In this document: positions 14,279 through 23,322 of the stretch, in pieces
How positions within the stretch are numbered: position 1 is the stretch's first letter
Layout of the letters: each line of letters begins with the position of its first letter
NCBI GenBank assembly: GCA_023419315.1
Contig: JAEZYE010000040.1
Location: 1-29,222 of the forward strand
Direction: 5' to 3'
Origin: Pseudomonadota bacterium
Lineage (GTDB): Bacteria > Pseudomonadota > Gammaproteobacteria > Xanthomonadales > Xanthomonadaceae
Length of the DNA stretch: 29,222 nucleotides
The notes under the pieces: model-generated
What the model saw: only the letters and a program-made list of their open reading frames with translations
What the model was told of the DNA's origin: nothing
Databases searched by the model: none
Position numbers and translations under genes: made by a program

Positions 14279-17113
14279 GTGGACAATCTCCTGAAGCAGT
14301 TTGCGCAATCCTCGCAGCTCAATGGAGGCAATGCCTCCTACGTCGAAGACCTGTACGAGCAGTACCTCGTCGATCCGGACAGTGTCGGACCGAAATGGAA
14401 GGCGTACTTCGACGGCTTCAAGGGCCGCGAGGCCGGCGACGTGCCGCACTCGGTGGTCATCGAGCAGATCACGCAGGCCGCCCGCAATGCCGGCAACAGC
14501 CATGCCGCCCCCGCCGCATCCGCGGGCGGTGACGAGCGTGAGCGCAATATCGGCCGCCTGATCACCGCCTACCGCTCGCGTGGTCACCTCGGCGCCAATG
14601 TGGACCCGCTGGGCCTGACCCCGCCGATGAACCCGCCGGACCTGTCGCTGGCGTTCCACCAGTTGACCGACAAGGACCTGGACACCGAGTTCAGCACCGG
14701 CAACCTCGCCGGCCAGCCGCGGATGAAGCTGCGTGACCTGCTGGCGCGCCTGAAGGCGACGTATACCGGCTCGATCGGCGCCGAATTCATGCATATCCAG
14801 GAAGTCGAGCAGCGACAGTGGCTGTACCAGCGCCTGGAAGCGGCCGCCGGCAACTACGGTCTTGACGCCGAATCCCGCCAGCGGACGCTGGAGCGCCTGA
14901 CCGCGGCCGAAGGCCTGGAGCGCTACCTGCACACCAAGTACGTCGGCCAGAAGCGCTTCTCGCTGGAAGGCGGCGACGCGCTGATCCCGATGCTCGACAC
15001 CTTGATCCGCCGCGCCGGCCAGGGCCAGGTGAAGGACATCGTGATCGGCATGGCCCACCGCGGCCGCCTCAACGTGCTGGTCAACACGCTGGGCAAGAGC
15101 CCGCGCAAGCTGTTCGACGAGTTCGAAGGCAAGTTCGAACACGACAACGACCTCGCCCACGCCGGCGACGTGAAGTACCACATGGGCTTCTCGGCCGACA
15201 TCGCCACCCCGGGCGGTCCGGTCCACCTGGCGCTGGCGTTCAATCCGTCGCACCTGGAAATCGTCGATCCGGTCGTGGCCGGCAGCGTCCGCTCGCGCCA
15301 GGAGCGCCGTGGCGATACCGCCCGCCAGGCGGTGATGCCGATCCTGATGCACGGCGACGCCGCCTTCGCCGGCCAGGGCGTGGTGATGGAACTGTTCCAG
15401 ATGTCGCAGGCCCGCGGTTTCGCGGTCGGCGGCACCCTGCACATCGTCATCAACAACCAGATCGGCTTCACCACCAGCGCCCGCGACGACGCCCGTTCCA
15501 CGCTTTACTGCACGGACGTGGCGAAGATGATCGGCGCGCCGGTCCTGCACGTGAATGGCGATGACCCGGAAGCCGTCGTGTTCTGCGCGAACCTGGCCTA
15601 CGAGTTCCGCCAGCAGTTCAAGAAGGACGTGGTGATCGACCTGGTCTGCTATCGCCGCCACGGCCACAACGAGGCCGATGAGCCGGCAGCGACCCAGCCG
15701 CTGATGTACCAGACCATCCGCAAGCATCCGACCACGCGCGAGCTGTACGCCGCGAAGCTGGAAGCCGAGGGCGTCATCCCGGCCGAAGGTGGCAAGGCGC
15801 TGGCCGATCAGTACCGCGGCAAGCTCGATTCGGGTGAGGTCACCACCGAACTCGCCAAGCAGAAGAGCGACGAACTGGTCATCGACTGGTCGCGCTACCT
15901 CACCGGCAAGCTGACCGATGCGGTGGACACCCGCGTCAAGCGCAACAGCCTCGATTCGCTGGCGAAGATCATCAACACCATTCCGGCGGGCGTGTCGCTG
16001 CACCCGCGCGTGGCCAAGATCTACGAAGACCGCGTCAAAATGGCCGCCGGTGAACAGCCCGGCGACTGGGGCTTCGCCGAGAACCTGGCCTATGCCACGT
16101 TGCTGGCGGAAGGCCATGGCCTGCGCCTCGTGGGACAGGATGCCGGCCGCGGCACCTTCTTCCACCGCCACGCCATCCTCCACGACCAGAAGACCGACAG
16201 CTATTTCCTGCCGCTGCGCCAGCTGGTCGAAGCGCCGGAACAGGCCACCGTGATCGACTCGCTGCTCAGCGAAGAAGCGGTGATGGCGTTCGAATATGGT
16301 TTCTCCACCACCGATCCCAACACGCTGTGCATCTGGGAAGCGCAGTTCGGCGATTTCGCCAACGGCGCGCAGGTGGTCATCGATCAGTTCATCGCCGCCG
16401 GCGAGGCCAAGTGGGGCCGCATCAGTGGCCTGACGCTGCTGCTCCCGCACGGCTATGAAGGCCAGGGCCCGGAACACAGTTCGGCCCGCCTCGAGCGCTT
16501 CCTGCAGCTCTGCGCGCTGGAGAACATGACCGTCTGCGTGCCGACCACGCCGGCGCAGGCGTTCCACATGCTCCGTCGCCAGATGCGCATGACCACCCGC
16601 AAGCCGCTGGTGGTGATGACCCCGAAGTCGCTGCTGCGCCACAAGCTGGCCGTGTCCACGCTGGACGAACTGGCCAACGGCGAATTCCAGCACCTGATTC
16701 CGGATGCCGCGGCGGACGCGAAGAAGGTCAAGCGTGTGGTGTTGTGTTCGGGCAAGGTCTACTACGACCTCATCGAAGACCAGCAGAAGCGCGGCCAGGA
16801 CGATGTCGCCGTGCTGCGCGTCGAGCAGCTGTATCCGTTCCCCCGCACCCAGCTCGCCGCCGAACTCAAGCGCTACGCAAAGGCGACCGACGTGGTCTGG
16901 TGCCAGGAAGAGCCGCAGAACCAGGGCGCGTGGTACCAGATCCGCCACCACCTCAATGCCTGCCTGGGCGACAAGCAGGCCCTGCACTACGCAGGCCGCC
17001 CACGTTCGCCCTCGCCGGCCGCCGGTCATTTTGCCGAGCACGTGGAAGAACAGCTCAAGCTGGTCGCCGACGCGCTGGTCAACAAGTTCGATAACGACGT
17101 CGTCGCCGAATAA
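14279..17113 (+). CDS. sucA: 2-oxoglutarate dehydrogenase E1 component
   Basis: A 944-residue thiamine-diphosphate enzyme that decarboxylates 2-oxoglutarate and transfers the succinyl group to the lipoyl arm of SucB. Elements visible: the N-terminal E2-binding segment (M)DNLLKQFAQSSQLNGGN and YVEDLYEQYLVDPDSV, then GMAHRGRLNVLVN with His260, KYHMGFS with His301, the TPP/Mg region GDAAFAGQGVVME (359-371) and INNQIGFTTS (391-400), and the transketolase-type pyrimidine domain LPHGYEGQGPEHSSARLERFL. I set the start at GTG 14279, which gives the normal family length; the in-frame extension upstream to 14099 would include the promoter and reads as low-complexity. No Shine-Dalgarno sequence precedes the GTG. 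First gene of the sucA-sucB-lpdA operon. Confidence 0.96.
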   Translation: MDNLLKQFAQSSQLNGGNASYVEDLYEQYLVDPDSVGPKWKAYFDGFKGREAGDVPHSVVIEQITQAARNAGNSHAAPAASAGGDERERNIGRLITAYRSRGHLGANVDPLGLTPPMNPPDLSLAFHQLTDKDLDTEFSTGNLAGQPRMKLRDLLARLKATYTGSIGAEFMHIQEVEQRQWLYQRLEAAAGNYGLDAESRQRTLERLTAAEGLERYLHTKYVGQKRFSLEGGDALIPMLDTLIRRAGQGQVKDIVIGMAHRGRLNVLVNTLGKSPRKLFDEFEGKFEHDNDLAHAGDVKYHMGFSADIATPGGPVHLALAFNPSHLEIVDPVVAGSVRSRQERRGDTARQAVMPILMHGDAAFAGQGVVMELFQMSQARGFAVGGTLHIVINNQIGFTTSARDDARSTLYCTDVAKMIGAPVLHVNGDDPEAVVFCANLAYEFRQQFKKDVVIDLVCYRRHGHNEADEPAATQPLMYQTIRKHPTTRELYAAKLEAEGVIPAEGGKALADQYRGKLDSGEVTTELAKQKSDELVIDWSRYLTGKLTDAVDTRVKRNSLDSLAKIINTIPAGVSLHPRVAKIYEDRVKMAAGEQPGDWGFAENLAYATLLAEGHGLRLVGQDAGRGTFFHRHAILHDQKTDSYFLPLRQLVEAPEQATVIDSLLSEEAVMAFEYGFSTTDPNTLCIWEAQFGDFANGAQVVIDQFIAAGEAKWGRISGLTLLLPHGYEGQGPEHSSARLERFLQLCALENMTVCVPTTPAQAFHMLRRQMRMTTRKPLVVMTPKSLLRHKLAVSTLDELANGEFQHLIPDAAADAKKVKRVVLCSGKVYYDLIEDQQKRGQDDVAVLRVEQLYPFPRTQLAAELKRYAKATDVVWCQEEPQNQGAWYQIRHHLNACLGDKQALHYAGRPRSPSPAAGHFAEHVEEQLKLVADALVNKFDNDVVAE

Positions 17114-17170
17114 GCGCCGACCTCTCGCCACCTCACTACAAAGCACGACTACCACAGGACGCCTCCACCC

Positions 17171-18397
<1,227 letters not shown>

Positions 18398-18450
18398 GAG
18401 CAGGAGTGGATCCAGGAGCGGGAGTGCGCCGCGCGCTTCTCCCTGCTCCT
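18398..18450 (+). repeat. Inverted and direct repeats between sucB and lpdA
   Basis: AGGAGCGGGAG (18414-18424) can pair with CTCCCTGCTCCT (18439-18450). An alternative left arm, GAGCAGGAGTG (18398-18408), can pair with the same right arm, giving two mutually exclusive hairpins. The block ends about 38 bases before the lpdA ATG. Similar GGAGTG/CACTCC-rich blocks occur between genes in xanthomonads as far as I recall. It could tune lpdA expression relative to sucAB or stabilise the mRNA. Confidence 0.5.
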
Positions 18451-18488
18451 CACTTCTCCGGCCTCACTTCTTACTCGGGATACTGAAA

Positions 18489-19925
18489 ATGGCAGAACAA
18501 TTCGATGTGGTCGTCATCGGCGCCGGTCCGGCCGGTTATCACGCCGCCATCCGCGCCGCGCAGCTGGGCCTGAAGACCGCATGCATCGACGCCGCGCTCG
18601 GCAAGGATGGCAAGCCGGCCCTCGGCGGCACCTGCCTGCGCGTGGGTTGCGTGCCGTCCAAGGCGCTGCTGGACAGCTCGCGCCAGTTCCACAACCTGCA
18701 GCACCTGTTCGGCGAACACGGCATCACCGCGAAGGACGCCAAGATCGATGTCGGCACGATGGTCGGCCGCAAGGACAAGATCGTGAAGCAGTTCACCGGC
18801 GGCATCGCGATGCTGTTCAAGGCGAACAAGGTCACGCCGTTCTATGGGTTCGGCCAGTTGCAGGCGGGCAACGTCGTCAAGGTCAAGCAGCACGACGGCA
18901 GCGAAGTGGAACTCAAGGGCACCAACGTCATCATCGCGGCCGGTTCGGATTCAATTGAACTGCCGTTCGCGAAGTTCGATGGCGACACCATCGTCGACAA
19001 CGTCGGCGCGCTCGATTTCACCGCCGTTCCCAAGCGCCTGGCCGTGATCGGCGCGGGCGTGATCGGCCTGGAGCTGGGCAGCGTGTGGAAGCGCCTTGGC
19101 GCCGAGGTGACCATCCTCGAAGCACTGCCGGATTTCCTCGCCGCCGCCGACGCCGAAGTCGCCAAGGTCGCCGCGAAGGAATTCAAGAAGCAGGGCCTGG
19201 ACATCCGCCTGGGCGCGAAGGTCAGCAAGACCGAAATCACCGGCAAGGGCAAGTCGAAGGAAGTCGTGGTCACCTATGCCGACGCCGAAGGCGAGAAGAC
19301 GCTGACGGTCGACAAGCTGCTGGTCGCCGTGGGCCGTCGCGCAGCGACCAAGGGCCTGCTGGCCGACGGAACCGGCGTGAAAGTCAGCGAGCGCGGCCAG
19401 ATTGAAGTCGACGCGCATTGCCACACCGGCGTCGATGGCGTGTGGGCGGTCGGTGACTGCGTGCGCGGCCCGATGCTGGCGCACAAGGGCTTCGAGGAAG
19501 GCATCGCCGTGGCCGAACTCATCGCCGGCCTGCCGGGCCACGTCAATTTCGACACGATTCCGTGGGTCATCTACACCGAGCCGGAAATCGCGTGGGTCGG
19601 CAAGACCGAACAGCAGCTCAAGGCCGAAGGCGTGCCCTACAAGGTCGGCAGCTTCCCGTTCGCCGCCATCGCGCGTGCGGTCGCAATGGGCGAGCCTGCC
19701 GGCTTCGTGAAGGTCATCGCGCATGCGGAAACCGACCTGATCCTGGGCCTGCACGCGGTCGGCGTCGGCGTTTCGGAGCTGGTGCACGAGGGCGTGATCG
19801 CGATGGAGTTCAAGGGTTCGGCCGATGATCTGGCGCGCATCTGCCATGCGCACCCGACGCTCTCCGAGGCTATCCACGACGCCGCGATGGCCGTGCACAA
19901 GCGGTCGATCCACAAGGTCAACTGA
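18489..19925 (+). CDS. lpdA: Dihydrolipoyl dehydrogenase (E3)
   Basis: A 478-residue FAD flavoprotein that reoxidises the dihydrolipoyl group of SucB with NAD+. The FAD motif GAGPAGYHAAIRAAQLG begins at 11. The redox-active disulfide Cys49/Cys54 is in GGTCLRVGCVPSKALLD. The NAD-binding motif VIGAGVIGLELGSVWKRLGAEV follows, then the second FAD motif VWAVGDCVRGPMLAHKG. The catalytic His455-Glu460 pair is in CHAHPTLSEAIHDAA, all as expected. The ribosome site is weak (GGGATA). Being the third gene of the operon, it is probably the E3 dedicated to 2-oxoglutarate dehydrogenase, though the same enzyme may serve other complexes. Confidence 0.96.
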   Translation: MAEQFDVVVIGAGPAGYHAAIRAAQLGLKTACIDAALGKDGKPALGGTCLRVGCVPSKALLDSSRQFHNLQHLFGEHGITAKDAKIDVGTMVGRKDKIVKQFTGGIAMLFKANKVTPFYGFGQLQAGNVVKVKQHDGSEVELKGTNVIIAAGSDSIELPFAKFDGDTIVDNVGALDFTAVPKRLAVIGAGVIGLELGSVWKRLGAEVTILEALPDFLAAADAEVAKVAAKEFKKQGLDIRLGAKVSKTEITGKGKSKEVVVTYADAEGEKTLTVDKLLVAVGRRAATKGLLADGTGVKVSERGQIEVDAHCHTGVDGVWAVGDCVRGPMLAHKGFEEGIAVAELIAGLPGHVNFDTIPWVIYTEPEIAWVGKTEQQLKAEGVPYKVGSFPFAAIARAVAMGEPAGFVKVIAHAETDLILGLHAVGVGVSELVHEGVIAMEFKGSADDLARICHAHPTLSEAIHDAAMAVHKRSIHKVN

Positions 19926-19972
19926 GCCCGGCTTCGGGAATTCCAACCGGGATTCCCGCCAGGCTTGGATAG

Positions 19973-19999
19973 AACGCCGGCAGCGATGCCGGCGTTTTT
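19973..19999 (+). terminator. Rho-independent terminator of the sucA-sucB-lpdA operon
   Basis: The ten-base stem AACGCCGGCA / TGCCGGCGTT with GCGA tetraloop is followed by a T run (five consecutive T including the stem end). It sits 48 bases after the lpdA stop, a textbook intrinsic terminator. Confidence 0.88.
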
Positions 20000-20048
20000 G
20001 CTTCAATGTTCCCCTGCACGTCCCCTTCCCTGATTGCGCATACGCACC

Positions 20049-20642
20049 ATGAAAACGCTCTGCGTCTACTGCGGCTCCAATGCCGGCAACAAACCCGTCT
20101 ATGCCGAACGCGCGATCGCGCTGGGCGATCGCATCGCGCGCGAAGGCCTTGCGCTGGTCTACGGCGGCGGCAACGTCGGCCTGATGGGAATCGTGGCCGA
20201 TGCCGTCCTCGCCGCTGGCGGCGAAGTGATCGGCGTGATTCCGGAACAACTGGTCAACTGGGAAGTCGCGCACAAGGGCGTCACGCGCCTTGAAGTGGTC
20301 GCCAACATGCACGAGCGCAAGAAGCGCATGTTCGATCTCTCCGACGGCTTCGTCGCCCTCCCCGGCGGCTTCGGCACGCTCGATGAAATGTTCGAGATGC
20401 TCACCTGGCGGCAACTCGGCATCGGTGACAAACCCTGCGCCTTTCTGGATGCGGACGGCTTCTATGCGCCGTTGATGGGGATGATCGATCGCATGGTCGA
20501 AGAGCGCTTCCTGCATCCGGATCAACGCGATGATCTCTGGCACGGCGAGGATCTTGGCGCAATGTTCCAGTGGATGAAGGACTATCAACCCGCTCAGGCG
20601 GACAAATGGATGGACGAGAAGCGGCGCAAGTCGCTGCGTTGA
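20049..20642 (+). CDS. LOG family protein (TIGR00730), cytokinin riboside 5'-monophosphate phosphoribohydrolase type
   Basis: A 197-residue Rossmann-like enzyme. LOG proteins hydrolyse nucleoside 5'-monophosphates to the free base and ribose 5-phosphate; the family was defined by plant cytokinin activation, and bacterial members are often general AMP/nucleotide hydrolases. MKTLCVYCGSNAG opens the fold, LVYGGGNVGLMGIVADAVLAAGG is the nucleotide-binding stretch, and the signature PGGFGTLDE is at 105-113, preceded by MHERKKRMFDLSDGFVALPGG with the conserved Arg. Start chosen at 20049 to match the family N-terminus. It follows the lpdA terminator, so it needs its own promoter, which I cannot define. 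Confidence 0.92.
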   Translation: MKTLCVYCGSNAGNKPVYAERAIALGDRIAREGLALVYGGGNVGLMGIVADAVLAAGGEVIGVIPEQLVNWEVAHKGVTRLEVVANMHERKKRMFDLSDGFVALPGGFGTLDEMFEMLTWRQLGIGDKPCAFLDADGFYAPLMGMIDRMVEERFLHPDQRDDLWHGEDLGAMFQWMKDYQPAQADKWMDEKRRKSLR

Positions 20643-20681
20643 TCCAGCCCCAACCGCGCACTTGCGGAAACGGAGGTGATG

Positions 20682-21635
20682 ATGCGCAGGAGTCACAGCG
20701 TGTACGGAATGTTCGCCCTGCTGATGCTCGCCATTCCGGCGCTGGCGCAGGAGGGACGGCCCGCAAACCCGTCCGTCCCAGCGTGCGATACGGCGCTTGC
20801 GGTTGAATCATGCGCGCCGAACGCGCGCTACCGCGACGCCATCGAACATGCCGAATCGCTGGGCATGCGGCTGTTCCGCCATGACACCGCCGCCTGGTTG
20901 ACCACGGATGCCCTGCGCGATGCGGGCGCCTTCGAATCCATACCCGGACGCGGCGCCGGTTGGCTGACCGAAGATCGCGATGACGGCATCCGGGTCGGCT
21001 ACTTCAGCGAGATTGACGGTCAACCGGCGGTATTCGCCGAAGCTACGCTGGCGCGTGAATCACGACAGGTGCTGGGTGCGCAGCGGCTTGCGCATCCGCG
21101 TCCCGCAACGGTTCACCAGCGCCAACAACTGGCGGCGCGCGCCACCGCGATCGCCACGAACCCGCTCCGCTGTACCGATGCCCCCTTCAACACCATCATC
21201 CTCGATGCAGATGCAGGCGCAACGCCGGGCATCCAGGTGTTCCTGCTTTCGGCGATGACCGACACCTCGTTGCCGCTGGGTGGCTTTCACCGCTTTCGAA
21301 CAAGCAGCGACGGTGCACGGGTCATCGAGCACTACGCGCAGACACGCGGTTGTCTCGTCGGGGACGCCGGCAAAGTCAACGAACTGGCGGCGATGACGGT
21401 GTCGCATCTCACCTCGCCCACGCCGACCGAATTCCATGTGTTCGCAAGCCTGACCTACGACAAGCCCGTGCTGGTGCTCACGATGGAAAACGGTTTGCTG
21501 TGGATCGTGGATCGTGGCGCGATCAGCGAACTCGTCGAACCGGATCCGCGTTACGAGGTCGGTCGCCAATGGCGCGACGAAGTGATGCGCGCGAATGGCG
21601 ACAGCGGAGATAGCAGCACGCCGTCTCCGCCGTGA
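20682..21635 (+). CDS. Secreted protein of unknown function
   Basis: A 317-residue protein that I do not recognise. MRRSHSVYGMFALLMLAIPALAQ is a clear signal peptide with a cleavage near residue 23, so the product is periplasmic or secreted. The mature part has paired Cys near the start (CDTALAVESC) and further Cys at ATNPLRC and TRGC. It has no transmembrane segment, and its last part, FHVFASLTYDKPVLVLTMENGLLWIVDRGAISELV, suggests beta structure. GGAGG at 20672-20676 sits five bases before the ATG at 20682; an ATG at 20679 or GTG at 20676 would be too close. It follows the LOG gene by 39 bases in the same direction. Confidence 0.72.
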   Translation: MRRSHSVYGMFALLMLAIPALAQEGRPANPSVPACDTALAVESCAPNARYRDAIEHAESLGMRLFRHDTAAWLTTDALRDAGAFESIPGRGAGWLTEDRDDGIRVGYFSEIDGQPAVFAEATLARESRQVLGAQRLAHPRPATVHQRQQLAARATAIATNPLRCTDAPFNTIILDADAGATPGIQVFLLSAMTDTSLPLGGFHRFRTSSDGARVIEHYAQTRGCLVGDAGKVNELAAMTVSHLTSPTPTEFHVFASLTYDKPVLVLTMENGLLWIVDRGAISELVEPDPRYEVGRQWRDEVMRANGDSGDSSTPSPP

Positions 21636-21721
21636 GTTCCATGGGCGCACGCCGCTGTTCCGGCTCGCGCGCGCCCATCCGATATCCTGTGCCGCACGAC
21701 GCACACGCAAGGAATACATCG

Positions 21722-22717
21722 ATGAGCCTGCCAGCCCGCTTCAACGCCTTCCGTATCCACAACGACGCCGATGGCTATCGCAGCGGCATCGAATCGATTG
21801 CGCTGGAGGATCTCAATCCCGGCGAAGTCGTCATCCGCACGGCGTACTCCTCGGTCAATTTCAAGGACGCGCTGGCCGGCACCGGCGAAGGAAAAATCCT
21901 GCGAAGCTTCCCGCGGGTGGGCGGCATCGACGTTGCGGGCCATGTCGTGGCATCGACCGATCCGGCCTTCAAGGAAGGCGACGAAGTGCTGGTGACCGGA
22001 TGCGGGCTGAGCGAGACCCGCGACGGGGGCTACGCCGAATATGCGCGCCTGGAAGCGAAGTGGGTGGTGAAGCTTCCGCAAGGCCTGAGCCTGCGCGAGA
22101 GCATGATCCTCGGCACCGCCGGCTTCACCGCCGCGCTGGCGCTGTATCGCATGCAGGACAACCGCCAATCGCCGGCGCTCGGGCCGCTCGCGGTCACGGG
22201 CGCGACCGGCGGCGTCGGCTCGCTGGCCGTCAACATATTCAGCCGCGCCGGCTATGAAGTGCACGCGATCAGCGGCAAGGCCGAACACGCCAGTTACCTG
22301 CAGTCGCTGGGCGCCTCGCAAGTACTGGGGCGCGAAGCACTGGCGACCCGGCGACCACTGGAATCGGCACGCTTCGGCGGTGCGCTGGACAACGTCGGCG
22401 GGCCGATGCTGGCCAGCCTGCTCGCGCAGACCGTCCCTTACGGCAATGTCGCCAGCGCGGGGCTGGCGGCCACGCACGATCTGCCCACAACTGTGATGCC
22501 GTTCATCATTCGCGGCGTGTCCCTGCTGGGTGTCGCCTCCGCCGGAACCGCCCGCGACATCCGCGACGATATCTGGCGGCATTTGGCCGACGACTGGAAA
22601 CCGGACCGTCTGGACGCCATCTGCACCCGCGAAATCGGCCTGGAATCGCTGCCGGATGTCTTCCGGACCATGCTTTCGGGTGGTTCTTTCGGGCGCACGC
22701 TGGTGCGCGTGGGCTGA
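21722..22717 (+). CDS. AcuI/YhdH-type NADPH-dependent acrylyl-CoA reductase (MDR family oxidoreductase)
   Basis: A 331-residue zinc-free medium-chain reductase of the YhdH/AcuI group, which reduces acrylyl-CoA or related quinone-like/enoyl substrates using NADPH. The N-terminal catalytic domain includes VVIRTAYSSVNFKDALAGTGEGKILRSFPRVGGIDVAG (36-73). The cofactor loop is GATGGVGSLAVNIF (160-173) within the Rossmann domain. The family segments GYAEYARLEAKWVVKLP and GTAGFTAALAL are present. The segment MPFIIRGVSLLGVASAGT is typical of the YhdH subgroup. Start chosen at 21722 with AAGGAA upstream. Length is standard. The physiological substrate cannot be fixed from sequence. Confidence 0.9.
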   Translation: MSLPARFNAFRIHNDADGYRSGIESIALEDLNPGEVVIRTAYSSVNFKDALAGTGEGKILRSFPRVGGIDVAGHVVASTDPAFKEGDEVLVTGCGLSETRDGGYAEYARLEAKWVVKLPQGLSLRESMILGTAGFTAALALYRMQDNRQSPALGPLAVTGATGGVGSLAVNIFSRAGYEVHAISGKAEHASYLQSLGASQVLGREALATRRPLESARFGGALDNVGGPMLASLLAQTVPYGNVASAGLAATHDLPTTVMPFIIRGVSLLGVASAGTARDIRDDIWRHLADDWKPDRLDAICTREIGLESLPDVFRTMLSGGSFGRTLVRVG

Positions 22718-22799
22718 GTTTCGCTGCCCGGGCGCTCGTCAGGCATCTCCCGACGCCGGGTCCGGGAATGCCCCCGTTCCTTTCTCACATTCCCGCTCC

Positions 22800-22805
22800 T
22801 ACAAT
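22800..22805 (+). promoter_or_regulatory. Candidate -10 element of the response regulator gene
   Basis: TACAAT at 22800-22805 lies 27 bases before the ATG. No convincing -35 is at the expected spacing (TTCCTT near 22777 is poor). The 115-base gap before the gene suggests it has its own promoter rather than read-through from the reductase gene. Confidence 0.4.
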
Positions 22806-22832
22806 CGTTGCGGGGACAACTTGGGGAACTCC

Positions 22833-23225
22833 ATGGCACGAATTCTGATCGTCGACGACTCACCTTCGCAGTTGCTGGGCATCCAGCGCATCGTCGAAAA
22901 ACTGGGGCATGAATCCTTGACCGCCGAGGACGGCGTGGCTGGCGTGGAAGTCGCCAAGCGCGAGTTGCCGGACATGGTGCTGATGGATGTGGTGATGCCC
23001 AACCTCAACGGTTTCCAGGCCACGCGCACGCTGAGCCGCGAAGCCACCACCAAGCACATTCCAGTGATCCTGGTCACGACCAAGGATCAGGACACCGATC
23101 GCATGTGGGGACTGCGACAGGGTGCGAAGGCGTATCTCACCAAGCCGTTTTCGGAAGACGAGCTGGCTGAAGTGATCGAGCGCGTGTTCAATGCACGCGA
23201 ACTGCCGGATCCGCCGGGCGCGTGA
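22833..23225 (+). CDS. Single-domain response regulator, PilH/PilG-like
   Basis: A 130-residue CheY-like receiver with no output domain. The acidic pocket Asp8/Asp9 is in ILIVDDSPSQ, the phosphoacceptor is Asp52 in MVLMDVVMPNLNGFQATR, Thr82 is in VILVTTKDQDTD, and Lys104 is in AYLTKPFSEDEL. MARILIVDDSP, the NLNGFQATRTL loop and DQDTDRMWGLRQGAKAYLTKPF are characteristic of PilH, the regulator that works with the Chp chemosensory system controlling type IV pilus twitching. No pilG, pilI or chpA gene is nearby, so it would act in trans. The start was set at the ATG for MARILIV; the upstream in-frame sequence is noncoding. A strong terminator follows. Confidence 0.85.
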   Translation: MARILIVDDSPSQLLGIQRIVEKLGHESLTAEDGVAGVEVAKRELPDMVLMDVVMPNLNGFQATRTLSREATTKHIPVILVTTKDQDTDRMWGLRQGAKAYLTKPFSEDELAEVIERVFNARELPDPPGA

Positions 23226-23261
23226 GATACCGCGCGGCCGCTGGCCGGCTGCGCAGACAAT

Positions 23262-23294
23262 AAAAAAGAGCAGGCACTGCCTGCTCTTTTTTTT
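23262..23294. terminator. Bidirectional Rho-independent terminator
   Basis: An A6 run (23262-23267), the stem AGAGCAGG / CCTGCTCT around a five-base loop, and a T8 run form a terminator symmetric enough to work in both directions. It lies between the plus-strand response regulator and the minus-strand cbpA gene, which converge here. Confidence 0.9.
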
Positions 23295-23322
23295 ATCCGG
23301 AACCGGATGCCGTTTGCCGCAC

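Noticed and set aside
18951..20696. A 581-codon minus-strand frame across the end of lpdA and the LOG gene
   Set aside because: It runs through the strong terminator at 19973-19999 and opposite two well-identified genes; no domain is visible in its translation.
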